Positions 8,262 through 16,421 are shown, counted from the first letter of the stretch. The stretch is 64,000 bases of DNA from HT1-32 sp040219025 (GCA_040219025.1 JAVJTE010000020.1:1054001-1118000), one strand, 5' to 3'. The notes: generated by a model not told the origin, from the sequence alone. Translations and numbers: made by a program.

Positions 8262-8723
8262 TCAGCCGAAATCAATGGCCCCGTCAGGCAGCAGATAGAG
8301 CACGAGGGCGCGGCCGCCCTTGACGGTCGGGCTGTGGGCACTGCCCGGCATGTTGACGCACCATCCGGCCCCGGCCCCGTCAAAGGTCGCATCGCTGTCG
8401 ACTGGCATGGTCAGGCAGACTTCGCCGTTGGGGTGGGAATGATGTGGTCCGGCGATATCCGTCATGTCGACAACGTCAACGCTCATCCCTGCGGTGGCAT
8501 CACCGGGTTTGATCACCCGGCCATATTTCAGCGGGGCCTCTCCATGTTTGCACATCCAGCCTTCTTCGATCGCTGAATGGCAGGCTGCGGTGATGGTCTG
8601 TACGACCTCGCCATCCGCCGGAAACCGGCTGTTCAGTTCAGTCTCCAGTTGAGCGCCCCAGGGTGACCCCTTCACGGTATTGATGACGGGTTTGAGAATT
8701 TCTGTGAATTCCTCGCGCTGCAT
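8262..8723 (-). CDS. DUF4863 family protein, 4-hydroxylaminobenzoate lyase-like
   Basis: A 153-residue cytosolic cupin-like protein. The C-terminal half has GPHHSHPNGEVCLTM, a histidine/glutamate cluster typical of a metal site, then GWCVNMPGSAHSPTV and GGRALVLYLLPDGAIDF. This matches the DUF4863 family as I know it, whose characterised member PnbB converts 4-hydroxylaminobenzoate to protocatechuate and ammonia. It is the last gene of the leftward liv-type operon, 5 bases after the alpha/beta hydrolase gene. The operon context supports catabolism of an imported aromatic or nitrogen compound. The substrate here is not established. Confidence 0.75.
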   Translation of the reverse strand: MQREEFTEILKPVINTVKGSPWGAQLETELNSRFPADGEVVQTITAACHSAIEEGWMCKHGEAPLKYGRVIKPGDATAGMSVDVVDMTDIAGPHHSHPNGEVCLTMPVDSDATFDGAGAGWCVNMPGSAHSPTVKGGRALVLYLLPDGAIDFG

Positions 8724-8728
8724 GATGT

Positions 8729-9544
8729 TCAGTCCTTCTGCAAGAGGGGGGTGATGAAGCGGACGATATGGTCCGTCACGGCGTCACGGCTTTGCAGATG
8801 GGGGGAATGCCCGCAATCCGCAAGCATCCGGGCTTCCGCCGGGCCGGAGACGGTGGAGACAATCGATTTGACCTGTGCCTCGGTACCATAATCATCATCT
8901 TGCCCCTGAATGACCAGAAGCGGCACATGAATATCCGGCAGGATGTCTTCGATATTCCAGTCCCGGAACCCGTCGCTCAGCCAGACATCGTTCCAGCCGC
9001 GAAACGCGATATCGACATTGTCTCCGTGATAACGGGCCAGCCGGTCGCGGAGGTCGGTTTCCGCATAGGCTTTCCGGGCGGCCTCGATACCCCGCCGGCA
9101 CGCCTCTTCATTGAAGACATGGGCCGCCAGTGTCACCACGCCCCGGATCCGGTCGCCCGCAAGATCTGACCCTGCATGGATCAGGGCAATAGAGCCGCCG
9201 TCACTATGGCCGATCAGGATGGCATGGCGGATGCTGAAATGGTCCAGCACCGCCGGTAACATGTCGAGCGCCTCATCATGCATGAACCGTGCGGGGCGCG
9301 GCAGGTCAGCGGGGCCCGAATTGCCGTAACCCGGTCGGCTGTACACCAGTGCACTGCATCCGGTCGCCGCGGCGATGACATCGGGTATGTCGCGCCACAG
9401 TCCGGCACAGCCAAGCCCCTCATGAAGAAAGACCAGTACGGGGTGGTCGATCTGCTGCAGCCCGATCCAGCGATATTCGATCCGGTGGCCGCCGATATCG
9501 GCGAACCGCACATCACCGGGTGTGCGTTCGGCGCGCTCGGGCAT
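8729..9544 (-). CDS. alpha/beta hydrolase
   Basis: A 271-residue alpha/beta-fold hydrolase. An oxyanion-hole segment (FLHEGLGCAGLWRD) near residue 40 is followed by the nucleophile elbow GHSDGGS near residue 114. A late acidic residue in IQGQDDDYG and the histidine in DCGHSPHLQ complete the triad. Esters, amides or C-C bonds of ring-cleavage products are possible substrates. It lies between livF and the DUF4863 gene with gaps of only 5-6 bases, so it is part of the operon and probably acts on the imported compound or a product of it. Confidence 0.85.
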   Translation of the reverse strand: MPERAERTPGDVRFADIGGHRIEYRWIGLQQIDHPVLVFLHEGLGCAGLWRDIPDVIAAATGCSALVYSRPGYGNSGPADLPRPARFMHDEALDMLPAVLDHFSIRHAILIGHSDGGSIALIHAGSDLAGDRIRGVVTLAAHVFNEEACRRGIEAARKAYAETDLRDRLARYHGDNVDIAFRGWNDVWLSDGFRDWNIEDILPDIHVPLLVIQGQDDDYGTEAQVKSIVSTVSGPAEARMLADCGHSPHLQSRDAVTDHIVRFITPLLQKD

Positions 9545-9550
9545 CGGTTT

Positions 9551-10249
9551 CTAGACGCCCAGGTAGCGATGCAGGATGTCGTTGTTCGCGGCCAGCTCTG
9601 CCGAGCTGCCGGTCCAGGCGACGGCACCTTTTTCAATCACGACATGCCGGTCGGCGATACGGGTCAGATCCCGGACATTCTTGTCGATGACAAGGATCGA
9701 CTGGCCTTCGGCTTTCAGCCGTTCCAGACAGGACCAGATCACCTGCCGGATCAGCGGGGCGAGGCCTTCTGTCGCTTCATCCAGAATGATCAGATGCGGG
9801 TTTGTCATCAAGGCCCGGCCGATGGCCAGCATCTGCTGTTCACCGCCGGACAGCAGATTGCCCATGGAGGCGCTGCGGGCGCGCAATTCGGGGAACATCT
9901 CGAATACCCGTTCCATGGTCCAGCTGTCCTTGCGGCCCGACCGGTTCGCGGCCGTCGCAACCAGATTCTCGCGTACTGTCAGGTTCGGGAAGATCTGTCG
10001 CCCTTCCGGCACCAGCCCGAGGCCGGCCTTGGCGATCCGGAAGGAGGGCTGTCCGGTAATCGGCTGGCCGTTGAATTCGATATGTCCGCGGGTCGGAATG
10101 ATTCCCATGATGGAGTTGACCGTCGTGGTCTTGCCCATACCGTTGCGCCCGAGCAGGGTGACAACCTCGCCTTCGTCGACTGTCAGCGACATGCCGAACA
10201 GCACCTGACTGGAGCCGTAGAATGTTTCGATGCCCTCGACTTTCAGCAT
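9551..10249 (-). CDS. livF: branched-chain-type ABC transporter ATP-binding protein LivF
   Basis: A 232-residue ABC ATPase of the HAAT family. Walker A is LLGRNGMGKTTT, the signature is LLSGGEQQMLAIGRAL and Walker B is LIILDEATEGLAP, the last being characteristic of LivF. I chose the ATG at 10249, one base after the livG stop codon, rather than the TTG at 10270. It pairs with LivG to energise the LivH-LivM permease. Fifth gene of a seven-gene operon. Confidence 0.93.
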   Translation of the reverse strand: MLKVEGIETFYGSSQVLFGMSLTVDEGEVVTLLGRNGMGKTTTVNSIMGIIPTRGHIEFNGQPITGQPSFRIAKAGLGLVPEGRQIFPNLTVRENLVATAANRSGRKDSWTMERVFEMFPELRARSASMGNLLSGGEQQMLAIGRALMTNPHLIILDEATEGLAPLIRQVIWSCLERLKAEGQSILVIDKNVRDLTRIADRHVVIEKGAVAWTGSSAELAANNDILHRYLGV

Positions 10250-10250
10250 G

Positions 10251-10997
10251 TCAGGCAGCCTCGTCGCCAAGATAGGCGCGTTTTACCGCGTCATCGTTGC
10301 GCACTTCGTCCGGCGTGCCGGAGGCGATGATACGGCCATAGACCAGCACGGAAATCCGGTCGGCCAGGGCGAAGACCACATCCATGTCATGTTCGATCAG
10401 CAGCATGGTCTTCTCGCCCTTCAGGCTGCGCAGAACGCCGACCATACGCTGCGATTCTTCCTGTCCCATTCCAGCCATCGGTTCATCCAGCAGCAGCATC
10501 TTCGGACCGGTGGCCAGCGCCATGGCAATTTCCAGCTGGCGTTTCTCGCCATGCGACAGGCTGGACACCAGGTCCTGCGACCGGTCGGTCAGGCCAACTC
10601 TGGCGAGGGCCGCCTCCGCCGGGCCGGTCAGGCGGGAATCCTGTCCGGCGGGCTGCCAGAACCGGAAGGAATGTCCGCTATGGGCCTGCACGGCCAGCGC
10701 GACATTCTGCATGACGGTCATCGACTGGAACACGCTGGTGATCTGGAAGGACCGGGCGAGGCCCAGATGCGACCGGCGAAAGGCGGTGGAGCGGGTGATG
10801 GTTCGCCCGTCAAAGATGATGCGGCCTGAATCGGGATACTGCTCGCCGGAAAGTTGCGAGATCAGCGTGGTCTTGCCCGCCCCGTTGGGGCCGATGATGG
10901 CATGGATTTCGTTTTCGGTGACCTCAAGATTGACATTGTCGGTGGCTGTCACCCCGCCGAAGCTCTTGCGCAGATCCTCGATTCTGAGCAGTGCCAT
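10251..10997 (-). CDS. livG: branched-chain-type ABC transporter ATP-binding protein LivG
   Basis: A 248-residue ABC ATPase. Walker A is IIGPNGAGKTTL and the signature LSHGEKRQLEIAMAL, in which the usual SGGQ is SHGE as is common in LivG. Walker B is MLLLDEPMAGM. It ends with the LivG-type tail containing VRNDDAVKRAYLG. Its start codon shares one base with the livM stop codon (TAATG), indicating translational coupling. It works with LivF on the cytoplasmic face of the importer. Confidence 0.93.
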   Translation of the reverse strand: MALLRIEDLRKSFGGVTATDNVNLEVTENEIHAIIGPNGAGKTTLISQLSGEQYPDSGRIIFDGRTITRSTAFRRSHLGLARSFQITSVFQSMTVMQNVALAVQAHSGHSFRFWQPAGQDSRLTGPAEAALARVGLTDRSQDLVSSLSHGEKRQLEIAMALATGPKMLLLDEPMAGMGQEESQRMVGVLRSLKGEKTMLLIEHDMDVVFALADRISVLVYGRIIASGTPDEVRNDDAVKRAYLGDEAA

Positions 10998-11977
10998 TAT
11001 CCCTCTCCCCCCGGCCGTTTCGGCCCGAGCAGGCCATCAATGCCGCCGCGGACAAACAGCACGATGATGATGAGGATCGGGCCGAAGACGATATGCCAGT
11101 TCTCGAACATGGAGGACAGGGTTTCTTCCGCCAGCAGATAGCCCACAGCCCCCAGCACGGGCCCGAAGATGCTGCCGGAACCGCCGAGTACGACCATGAA
11201 GATCAGCTCGCCCGATCGTGCCCAGTCCATCATTTCCGGTGAAATGAAACTGGTGAAATTGCCGAGCAGTGCGCCGGCATAGGTGCACATCGCGCCAGAA
11301 ATAACATAGCAGAACAGGCGGTAACGGTAGGTATCGAACCCGATTGCCTGCATCCGGCGCTCGTTATCCTTCGCCCCCCGGATGACCATGCCGAAGCGCG
11401 AGCCGACCAGCCGGCTGACCAGAAACATGGCGGCGACCAGAGAACCCAGGATCAGGTAATAGAGATGGACGTCATCTTCCATGCTGAAAGACCAGAAGCC
11501 GAGATCAAGCGGCAGCTTGCTGCGCAGGTTGATCACCAGCCCGTCATCGCCGCCATATTCATCCAGCGAGACGAGGGCGAAATACACCATCTGCGAAAAC
11601 GCCATGGTGAGCATGATGAAATAGACACCTTTTGTCCGCAGGCTGATGGCCCCGGTAATCAGGGCGAACAGGGCACCGACACCAATCGCCAGCGGCATAT
11701 GAACGGAGGCATCATAGATGTCGTAATAGGCGGGAATACCAACGCAATAGGCCCCGAGCCCGAGATAGGCGGCGTGCCCGAAACTGATCATGCCGCCATA
11801 GCCAAGCACCAGATTCAGGCTGATTGCGGCAATGCCGAAGATCAGGGCCCGGCTCAGCAGGTCCAGATAGAAGGGCTGGTCAATGACGTCGAAAATGGCC
11901 GGCGCACAGGCCAGCAGCAGCAGGCTGACCACAGTAACCCATTCGCGCAGACGCCAGGAAGCGGGTGACATCATCAC
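10997..11977 (-). CDS. livM: branched-chain-type ABC transporter permease LivM
   Basis: A 326-residue polytopic membrane protein with about nine hydrophobic segments. Family blocks are ISLNLVLGYGGMISFGHAAY (first third), YFIMLTMAFSQMVY, and the EAA-like cytoplasmic loop GSRFGMVIRGAKDNERRMQAIG. LGGSGSIFGPVLGA follows. It forms the transmembrane channel with LivH. Start alternatives GTG 11977, ATG 11974 and ATG 11971 are adjacent; the gene begins directly after the livH stop. Confidence 0.92.
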   Translation of the reverse strand: MMMSPASWRLREWVTVVSLLLLACAPAIFDVIDQPFYLDLLSRALIFGIAAISLNLVLGYGGMISFGHAAYLGLGAYCVGIPAYYDIYDASVHMPLAIGVGALFALITGAISLRTKGVYFIMLTMAFSQMVYFALVSLDEYGGDDGLVINLRSKLPLDLGFWSFSMEDDVHLYYLILGSLVAAMFLVSRLVGSRFGMVIRGAKDNERRMQAIGFDTYRYRLFCYVISGAMCTYAGALLGNFTSFISPEMMDWARSGELIFMVVLGGSGSIFGPVLGAVGYLLAEETLSSMFENWHIVFGPILIIIVLFVRGGIDGLLGPKRPGGEG

Positions 11978-12898
11978 TCAGCGACCCTTCGGCGGGAAAA
12001 GGCCCTGGGGGCGGAAGGCCAGAATGCCTGCCATCAGGATATAGATCAGCATCGCAGACAGCGCCGGAGCAGCGGTTTCCGCAGCTTCCGTCGACATGGC
12101 GACGGCCAGCAGGTCATCAAGGAAGGATCGCCCCAGCGTGTCGATGAGACCGACAATCAGGGCGGCGATGAAAGCACCTTTGATCGAGCCGATCCCGCCG
12201 ATGATGATCACCACGAAGGCGACGATGATGATCTGGTTGCCCATGCCGATACTGGCTTCGGTGATCGGGGCGATCATCATGCCGGCCAGACCGGCCAGCG
12301 CGGCGCCGCCGGCGAAGACCAGCGTGAACAGGGTTTTGATATCAACACCCAGCGCCCCGACCATCGTCCGGTTGGAGGCCCCGGCACGGATCAGCATGCC
12401 GATCCGGGTCCGGGTGACGACAAGATAAAGACCGAGAGCGACCAGCAGCCCGGTCACGATGATCAGGATGCGGAAAGACGGGAAGACAAAATTGCCGACC
12501 TCGACCTGACCTTCAAGCCAGTCGGGAAGGGGAACGGTCATGCCCGATGTACCCCAGATCAGGTGCACAAGGCCGTCAAAGAACAGGATCAGGCCGAATG
12601 TCGCCAGCACCTGATCAAGATGATCCCGGGAATAGAGCGTCCGGACCGCGATCATCTCGACGACGATTCCCAGCAGAATGACAGCGGGAACTGAAAGCAG
12701 GATGGCCAGCAGGAACGAGCCGGTGAGCTGTGCCAGCGTCGCGCAGAAAAAGGCCCCCATCATATAGAGTGAGCCATGCGCAAGGTTGACGAAGTCCATG
12801 ATCCCGAAGACCAGCGTAAGACCGGCGGCCAGCAGAAACAGCAGGATGCCGAGCTGAAGCCCGTTCAGAAACTGGATAAAAAGGAGTCCTGTATCCAT
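11978..12898 (-). CDS. livH: branched-chain-type ABC transporter permease LivH
   Basis: A 306-residue polytopic permease. QFLNGLQLGILLFLLAAGL at the N-terminus, FVNLAHGSLYMMGAF, the cytoplasmic EAA-type loop RTRIGMLIRAGASNRTMVGALG and GGIGSIKGAF are typical of LivH (the loop is given in parts: RTRIGMLIRAG, then ASNRTMVGALG). It is separated from livK by a 92-base gap containing a very stable hairpin with a UUCG loop (12942-12963), an arrangement that usually lets the binding-protein mRNA outlast the permease mRNA. Confidence 0.92.
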   Translation of the reverse strand: MDTGLLFIQFLNGLQLGILLFLLAAGLTLVFGIMDFVNLAHGSLYMMGAFFCATLAQLTGSFLLAILLSVPAVILLGIVVEMIAVRTLYSRDHLDQVLATFGLILFFDGLVHLIWGTSGMTVPLPDWLEGQVEVGNFVFPSFRILIIVTGLLVALGLYLVVTRTRIGMLIRAGASNRTMVGALGVDIKTLFTLVFAGGAALAGLAGMMIAPITEASIGMGNQIIIVAFVVIIIGGIGSIKGAFIAALIVGLIDTLGRSFLDDLLAVAMSTEAAETAAPALSAMLIYILMAGILAFRPQGLFPPKGR

Positions 12899-12941
12899 GG
12901 CTGGAGATTCTGGCTGGTGATGAATACGGGATGTTCAGGTA

Positions 12942-12963
12942 CGGGGGCGCCGAAGCGCCCCCG
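12942..12963 (-). promoter_or_regulatory. livK-livH intercistronic UUCG hairpin
   Basis: On the minus strand the RNA reads CGGGGGCGC-UUCG-GCGCCCCCG, nine perfect GC pairs closing a C(UUCG)G tetraloop. No U-tract follows (UACCUGAAC), so it looks like an mRNA-stabilising or processing element and not a full terminator. It lies between the binding-protein gene and the first permease gene. Confidence 0.7.
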
Positions 12964-12990
12964 ACCGTCAGACGTTCATCTCAGGAGCCG

Positions 12991-14172
12991 TCAGATCTTG
13001 CAGAGATTGACGTAAGGGTCCTGATGGTTTTCCAGGGCAATCCCGGTAACCTTCGTGGTCCAGACACCATCGGCATCGGTCACAACTTCACGGACATAGA
13101 AGTTCTGGATCGGGAAGTGGTTCTTGCCGAAATTGAACTTGCCGCGAACCGACGGGAAATCAGCCTTTTCCATCCGGGCACGCATACCATCCATGTTCTT
13201 CAGGTCGCCTTTAACAGCTTCCACCGCATCCTTGATCATATAGATCGTGTCATAGGACTGTGCGGCATAGAACGAGGGGTATTTGCCATACTTCTTCTTG
13301 AAACCGTCAACGAATTTCTTGTTCTGCGCATTGTCCAAATCCGGTGACCAGAACTGGGTCATCTGAGATCCGACAACACCGTCCATGTTGGCAGCCTGCA
13401 GTTTCGGCAGTGCCAGCGCATCGACCGTGAACACGGAATAGAGCGGAATGGTGTCCTTCAGACCTGCCTGCTGATACTGGCGGATGAAGGCCGGACCGGC
13501 AGCGCCGGGATAGAAGATGAAGATACCTTCCGCGCCGGATGCCTTGGCTTTCGCCAGTTCGGCAGAGAAATCGAGCTGTGCGTCCTTGCCCCATTTCGTC
13601 AGGTCCTTGCCGACGATTTCGCCCTTGAAGGTGCGTTCCACACCGGCAGTCATGTCCTTGCCGGCGGCATAGTTCGGGGCCATCAGATAGAGCTTCTTGA
13701 CGCCCTTCTTGTTCAGCACTTCACCCATCGCCATCGGGGTCTGGTCGTTCTGCCATGAGGTCGAGAAGAAATTCTTGTGGCAGAGCTCACCGGCCATCTG
13801 CGACGGACCGGCATTCGAGCTGATCAGGAACTTGTCCGCATCAAGGGCGGACTTTTGAGAGGCCAGCAGAACATGTGACCAGATGAAACCGGCAACGAAA
13901 TCAACATCATCCTGCTTCACCAGCTTGTCGGTCTTCTGCTTGCCGACATCCGGCTTGAAGCCGTCATCCTCGACAATCAGTTCGACCGGAAGGCCGGCCA
14001 TCTTGCCACCGATATCTTCCAGCGCGAGATTGACGCCGTCGACCATATCCTGACCGATAACGCCGGCCGGGGTGGTCATGGTTGTTACAAATCCGATTTT
14101 GACCTTGTCGGCTGCAAAGGCGGTGGTCGCAACCATCGACGCCGCCGCAGCCATCATGAGAAGTTTTTTCAT
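12991..14172 (-). CDS. livK: branched-chain-type ABC transporter substrate-binding protein LivK
   Basis: A 393-residue periplasmic binding protein. The ATG at 14172 gives a clean signal peptide (MKKLLMMAAAASMVATTAFA, then A-DKVKIG), with GGGAG upstream. The mature protein has the type I periplasmic-binding fold: VTTMTTPAGVIGQDMVDG, LIVEDDGFKPDVGKQ, SNAGPSQMAGELC and YDTIYMIKDAVEAVKGD. The NAGPSQMAGELC region, with a Cys and aromatic-rich surroundings, resembles HAAT proteins that bind aromatic or amide compounds more than classic leucine binders, but this is weak inference. It is the first and probably most strongly expressed gene of the operon. Confidence 0.9.
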   Translation of the reverse strand: MKKLLMMAAAASMVATTAFAADKVKIGFVTTMTTPAGVIGQDMVDGVNLALEDIGGKMAGLPVELIVEDDGFKPDVGKQKTDKLVKQDDVDFVAGFIWSHVLLASQKSALDADKFLISSNAGPSQMAGELCHKNFFSTSWQNDQTPMAMGEVLNKKGVKKLYLMAPNYAAGKDMTAGVERTFKGEIVGKDLTKWGKDAQLDFSAELAKAKASGAEGIFIFYPGAAGPAFIRQYQQAGLKDTIPLYSVFTVDALALPKLQAANMDGVVGSQMTQFWSPDLDNAQNKKFVDGFKKKYGKYPSFYAAQSYDTIYMIKDAVEAVKGDLKNMDGMRARMEKADFPSVRGKFNFGKNHFPIQNFYVREVVTDADGVWTTKVTGIALENHQDPYVNLCKI

Positions 14173-14321
14173 AGCGCTGGGACTCCCTGTTTTCGCCCTG
14201 TCTGATGCGCCGCCAGCCCGTTCTTGTCTGTGCTTTTCTTCGGCTTCGGGCAACGCTCTCCGGAAAGCCTACTCGCTTGCCCGCTCTATGCAAGCCTTAG
14301 CCAGTCGGCCCCGGAGAGATA

Positions 14322-14350
14322 TTTTAAGCATAAAATACTTTTGGGTGCAA
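14322..14350 (-). promoter_or_regulatory. candidate sigma70-type promoter of liv operon
   Basis: On the minus strand TTGCAC (14345-14350) is separated by 17 bases from TTAAAA (14322-14327), in an AT-rich patch 150 bases before livK. The -10 match is poor, so this is tentative. Confidence 0.35.
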
Positions 14351-14365
14351 TGCCGTTTCAAAAAA

Positions 14366-14380
14366 GAACAAAACAAGAAC
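14366..14380. promoter_or_regulatory. candidate LexA (SOS) box, GAAC-N7-GAAC
   Basis: GAAC at 14366-14369 and GAAC at 14377-14380 flank the seven bases AAAACAA. The direct repeat GTTC-N7-GTTC (here in reverse) is the LexA operator described for Alphaproteobacteria. It lies 58 bases upstream of the XRE/ImmA gene pair and about 190 bases from livK. An eight-base match can occur by chance about twice in a window of this size, so position is the main support. Confidence 0.45.
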
Positions 14381-14438
14381 TTTTTCGTTGCGGCAATCCT
14401 GTGATCCGAATAGGCTGAGCCCATCGACAGGAGCAGGC

Positions 14439-14774
14439 ATGATTGATCGGACAACATTCGGCGAAGCCATTGCCACAGCGCGCAAGCGCAACGGATTCAG
14501 TCAGCGGGAACTGGCCGGACAGGTGCTGCTTGAGGATGGTCGGGCAATTTCACCGCAATATCTGAATGATATCGAACATGACCGGCGCTCGCCCCGTTCC
14601 GATCATCTGATCGAACAGTTTGCCGAGGTGCTGGGCGAGAGTGCGGACTATCTGCATTTCCTGTCCGGCTCGCTGCCGGCAGATATTCGGGGCCACGCCG
14701 TCTCCGCTGAAACGGTGAAGAGATGCATGCGTGCGTTCCGTCGCAGCATGACCGGGACCGAGGTGGCCGACTGA
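14439..14774 (+). CDS. XRE-family helix-turn-helix regulator
   Basis: A 111-residue protein. The N-terminal helix-turn-helix runs through about residues 6-65: IATARKRNGFSQRELAGQVL, then AISPQYLNDIEHDRRSPRSD, the usual XRE sequence with a recognition helix at SPQYLNDIE. The C-terminal 45 residues are short and helical. The ATG at 14439 has an AGGAG upstream. The TGA stop overlaps the ATG of the ImmA/IrrE protease gene by one base. XRE plus ImmA/IrrE pairs act as repressor plus anti-repressor protease, as in ICEBs1 ImmR/ImmA and Deinococcus DdrO/IrrE. A LexA-like box lies upstream. Confidence 0.9.
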   Translation: MIDRTTFGEAIATARKRNGFSQRELAGQVLLEDGRAISPQYLNDIEHDRRSPRSDHLIEQFAEVLGESADYLHFLSGSLPADIRGHAVSAETVKRCMRAFRRSMTGTEVAD

Positions 14775-15481
14775 TGCCCTGGTATGCGCCTGATACGACC
14801 GGTCGTCTTGCGGTCCGTCCGGTCTTCGCCAGGGGTGAGATCGAGAAGCTCTGTACCGCGACGGTCCGGCAGTTTCTGGAAGACCTTTACGGTCGCGCCC
14901 GGTTTCCGCTGGAGACAGAAGATCTGAAAAAGCTGATTGAGCGGGACACCAGCGATTTTGACGAATTTTCCGACCTGTCGGCGGAGGGTCCTGATGTCGA
15001 AGGCTTTACCGATTTCTTTGCCGACCGTCTGCCGTCGGTGCGCATAGACAGCAGGCTGGCGGAAAACCCCCGCCGGGAACGCCGGTTGCGGATGACACTG
15101 GCGCATGAGTACGGCCATGTGCTGCTGCATGCACCGCTGTGGCGGAACGACCACCTGCCGGGAATTTCAGGCCGCCCGACTGCGTTGAGTGGTCTCGCGA
15201 TGACCCCTGATTCACCCGCTGGTGACCGGCCGGACCGTCATGATGTGGACTGGATGGAATGGCAGGCGAACTATGCCGCCGGGGCGCTGCTGATGCCCTA
15301 TCATGCCGTCGCAGATCTGCTGAATGGCTGCGATTTTGATGCGCATCAGACCGCAGAAGAGCATGACCGCGTCACGATCGCCCGCGTCACCCGGCATTTC
15401 ATCGTTTCCTGGTCGGCGGCAACTGTCCGGCTCCGACAGCTTGGCGTTCTTCGCCACCCCCGCAGACTTATCCGGGGCTGA
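14774..15481 (+). CDS. ImmA/IrrE-family metallopeptidase
   Basis: A 236-residue protein with the zinc motif LAHEYGHVLLH (HExxH) near residue 114 and the downstream helix MEWQANYAAGALLMP, whose Glu is the usual third ligand of the ImmA/IrrE (Peptidase_M78) family. The N-terminal 100 residues form the family's extension (FLEDLYGRARFPLETEDLKK). Known members cleave a partner XRE repressor. The partner here is almost certainly the preceding gene, with which it overlaps by one base. Length fits the family. No integrase or phage genes are nearby, so the pair is not part of an evident mobile element. Confidence 0.88.
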   Translation: MPWYAPDTTGRLAVRPVFARGEIEKLCTATVRQFLEDLYGRARFPLETEDLKKLIERDTSDFDEFSDLSAEGPDVEGFTDFFADRLPSVRIDSRLAENPRRERRLRMTLAHEYGHVLLHAPLWRNDHLPGISGRPTALSGLAMTPDSPAGDRPDRHDVDWMEWQANYAAGALLMPYHAVADLLNGCDFDAHQTAEEHDRVTIARVTRHFIVSWSAATVRLRQLGVLRHPRRLIRG

Positions 15482-15612
15482 GATCATGCGGTGGTGCATA
15501 TTATCAGGCAGCTGGTCGCCAGAAAGTACGCAGATCAGCGGATTCACGTATCAGTTCCGGACAGTCCGGTACTGCGCACCACAGACCATAAGACCGGATC
15601 GGGAGGCGGGCC

Positions 15613-16017
15613 ATGCAGTTCGCTGAAACGCCGGCTAATGGCTGGGCATCGCTGGCATTGCCGGGTGTGGCGTTGCGCACGCTGATGACGGAGCGGGCTG
15701 TCCGCCGGGCGTTTGTCACCCGACGGGAAGCCCGTGTGTTTCCGGGCGGCACGACACGGGTTTCCGGGGAGGTGAGACTGCCCGGCCGGCATGCGGCACC
15801 GGCTTTCACCCGGGGCGGGCTGAAAGACCTGGCCTTTGGGGCCGTGCAGGCCGGTCGACGCTGGTTCGCGCTGTTGCCGGAACCGGTGCCGGCAGATGGC
15901 CTGACGGCGGGGTTGCATCTGTTCGACAGGACCGCCGGTTTGACCATTGTCGCCTGCCGCCCGAACGGGCAGGGTATCTGGCTGCTGATCATGGAGGAGA
16001 ACGACAGGGATGACTGA
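15613..16017 (+). CDS. hypothetical protein, 134 aa
   Basis: I do not recognise this protein. It is Arg-rich in its first half (MTERAVRRAFVTRREARVF) and has a hydrophobic, beta-strand-like C-terminal half (WFALLPEPVPADGL, TAGLTIVACRPNGQGIWLLI) ending in an acidic tail. No signal peptide or membrane helix is clear and there are no obvious catalytic motifs. A CGGGAGGCGGG ribosome binding site precedes the ATG. Its end overlaps the start of the RidA gene by 8 bases, so the two are probably coupled. Coding status is supported by the overlap and by codon use like that of its neighbours. Confidence 0.6.
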   Translation: MQFAETPANGWASLALPGVALRTLMTERAVRRAFVTRREARVFPGGTTRVSGEVRLPGRHAAPAFTRGGLKDLAFGAVQAGRRWFALLPEPVPADGLTAGLHLFDRTAGLTIVACRPNGQGIWLLIMEENDRDD

Positions 16018-16360
16018 AATCACGCGATATTCCGGCCCCTATGCCGGGCGTTGCAAGGCCGTGGCTGCGAACGGGCTGGTATGGGCAGTGGCAACAGGTA
16101 GCGGAGAGACTGTCGCCGCCCAGACCCGTGCCACGCTGGACAGGCTGGCAGAAACACTGGCCGGGGCCGGTACCGACTTTCATCATCTGGTGGAGGCCGT
16201 GGTCTATCTGAAAGACATGTCCGCAAAAGCGGAAATGGATGCGGTCTGGTGTGACATGCTGCCGGATGACGGCTGGCCCTGCCGGGCCTGTGTCGGGGCC
16301 GACCTCGCGCCCGGTGATCTGGTCGAAATCAAGGTGACGGCCCTGCAACGGTCTTCGTGA
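16010..16360 (+). CDS. RidA/YjgF-family protein
   Basis: A 116-residue member of the Rid family of trimeric enamine/imine deaminases. Visible features are RATLDRLAETLAGAG, VVYLKDMSAKAEMDAVW and the end block CRACVGADLAPGDLVEIKVTAL, which contains the conserved Arg and Glu of the active site. The canonical N-terminal block is divergent (YSGPYAGRCKAV). RidA removes reactive 2-aminoacrylate-type intermediates. It overlaps the preceding unknown gene by 8 bases and is followed by uvrB after 61 bases. Confidence 0.85.
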   Translation: MTEITRYSGPYAGRCKAVAANGLVWAVATGSGETVAAQTRATLDRLAETLAGAGTDFHHLVEAVVYLKDMSAKAEMDAVWCDMLPDDGWPCRACVGADLAPGDLVEIKVTALQRSS

Positions 16361-16421
16361 TGGCAATAAACCGGAGACCGGAGCGACTGCTGACAGAGGA
16401 TGACAGCAGCAGGGACTCGCA

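Noticed and set aside
9278..10330. 350-codon open frame antisense to livF and the hydrolase gene
   Set aside because: It is opposite two well-supported coding genes and has no family features.
14774..15481. Toxin-antitoxin reading of the XRE/ImmA pair
   Set aside because: ImmA/IrrE proteins differ from the RES and HipA-type toxins; the HExxH motif and family length fit a repressor-cleaving protease better.
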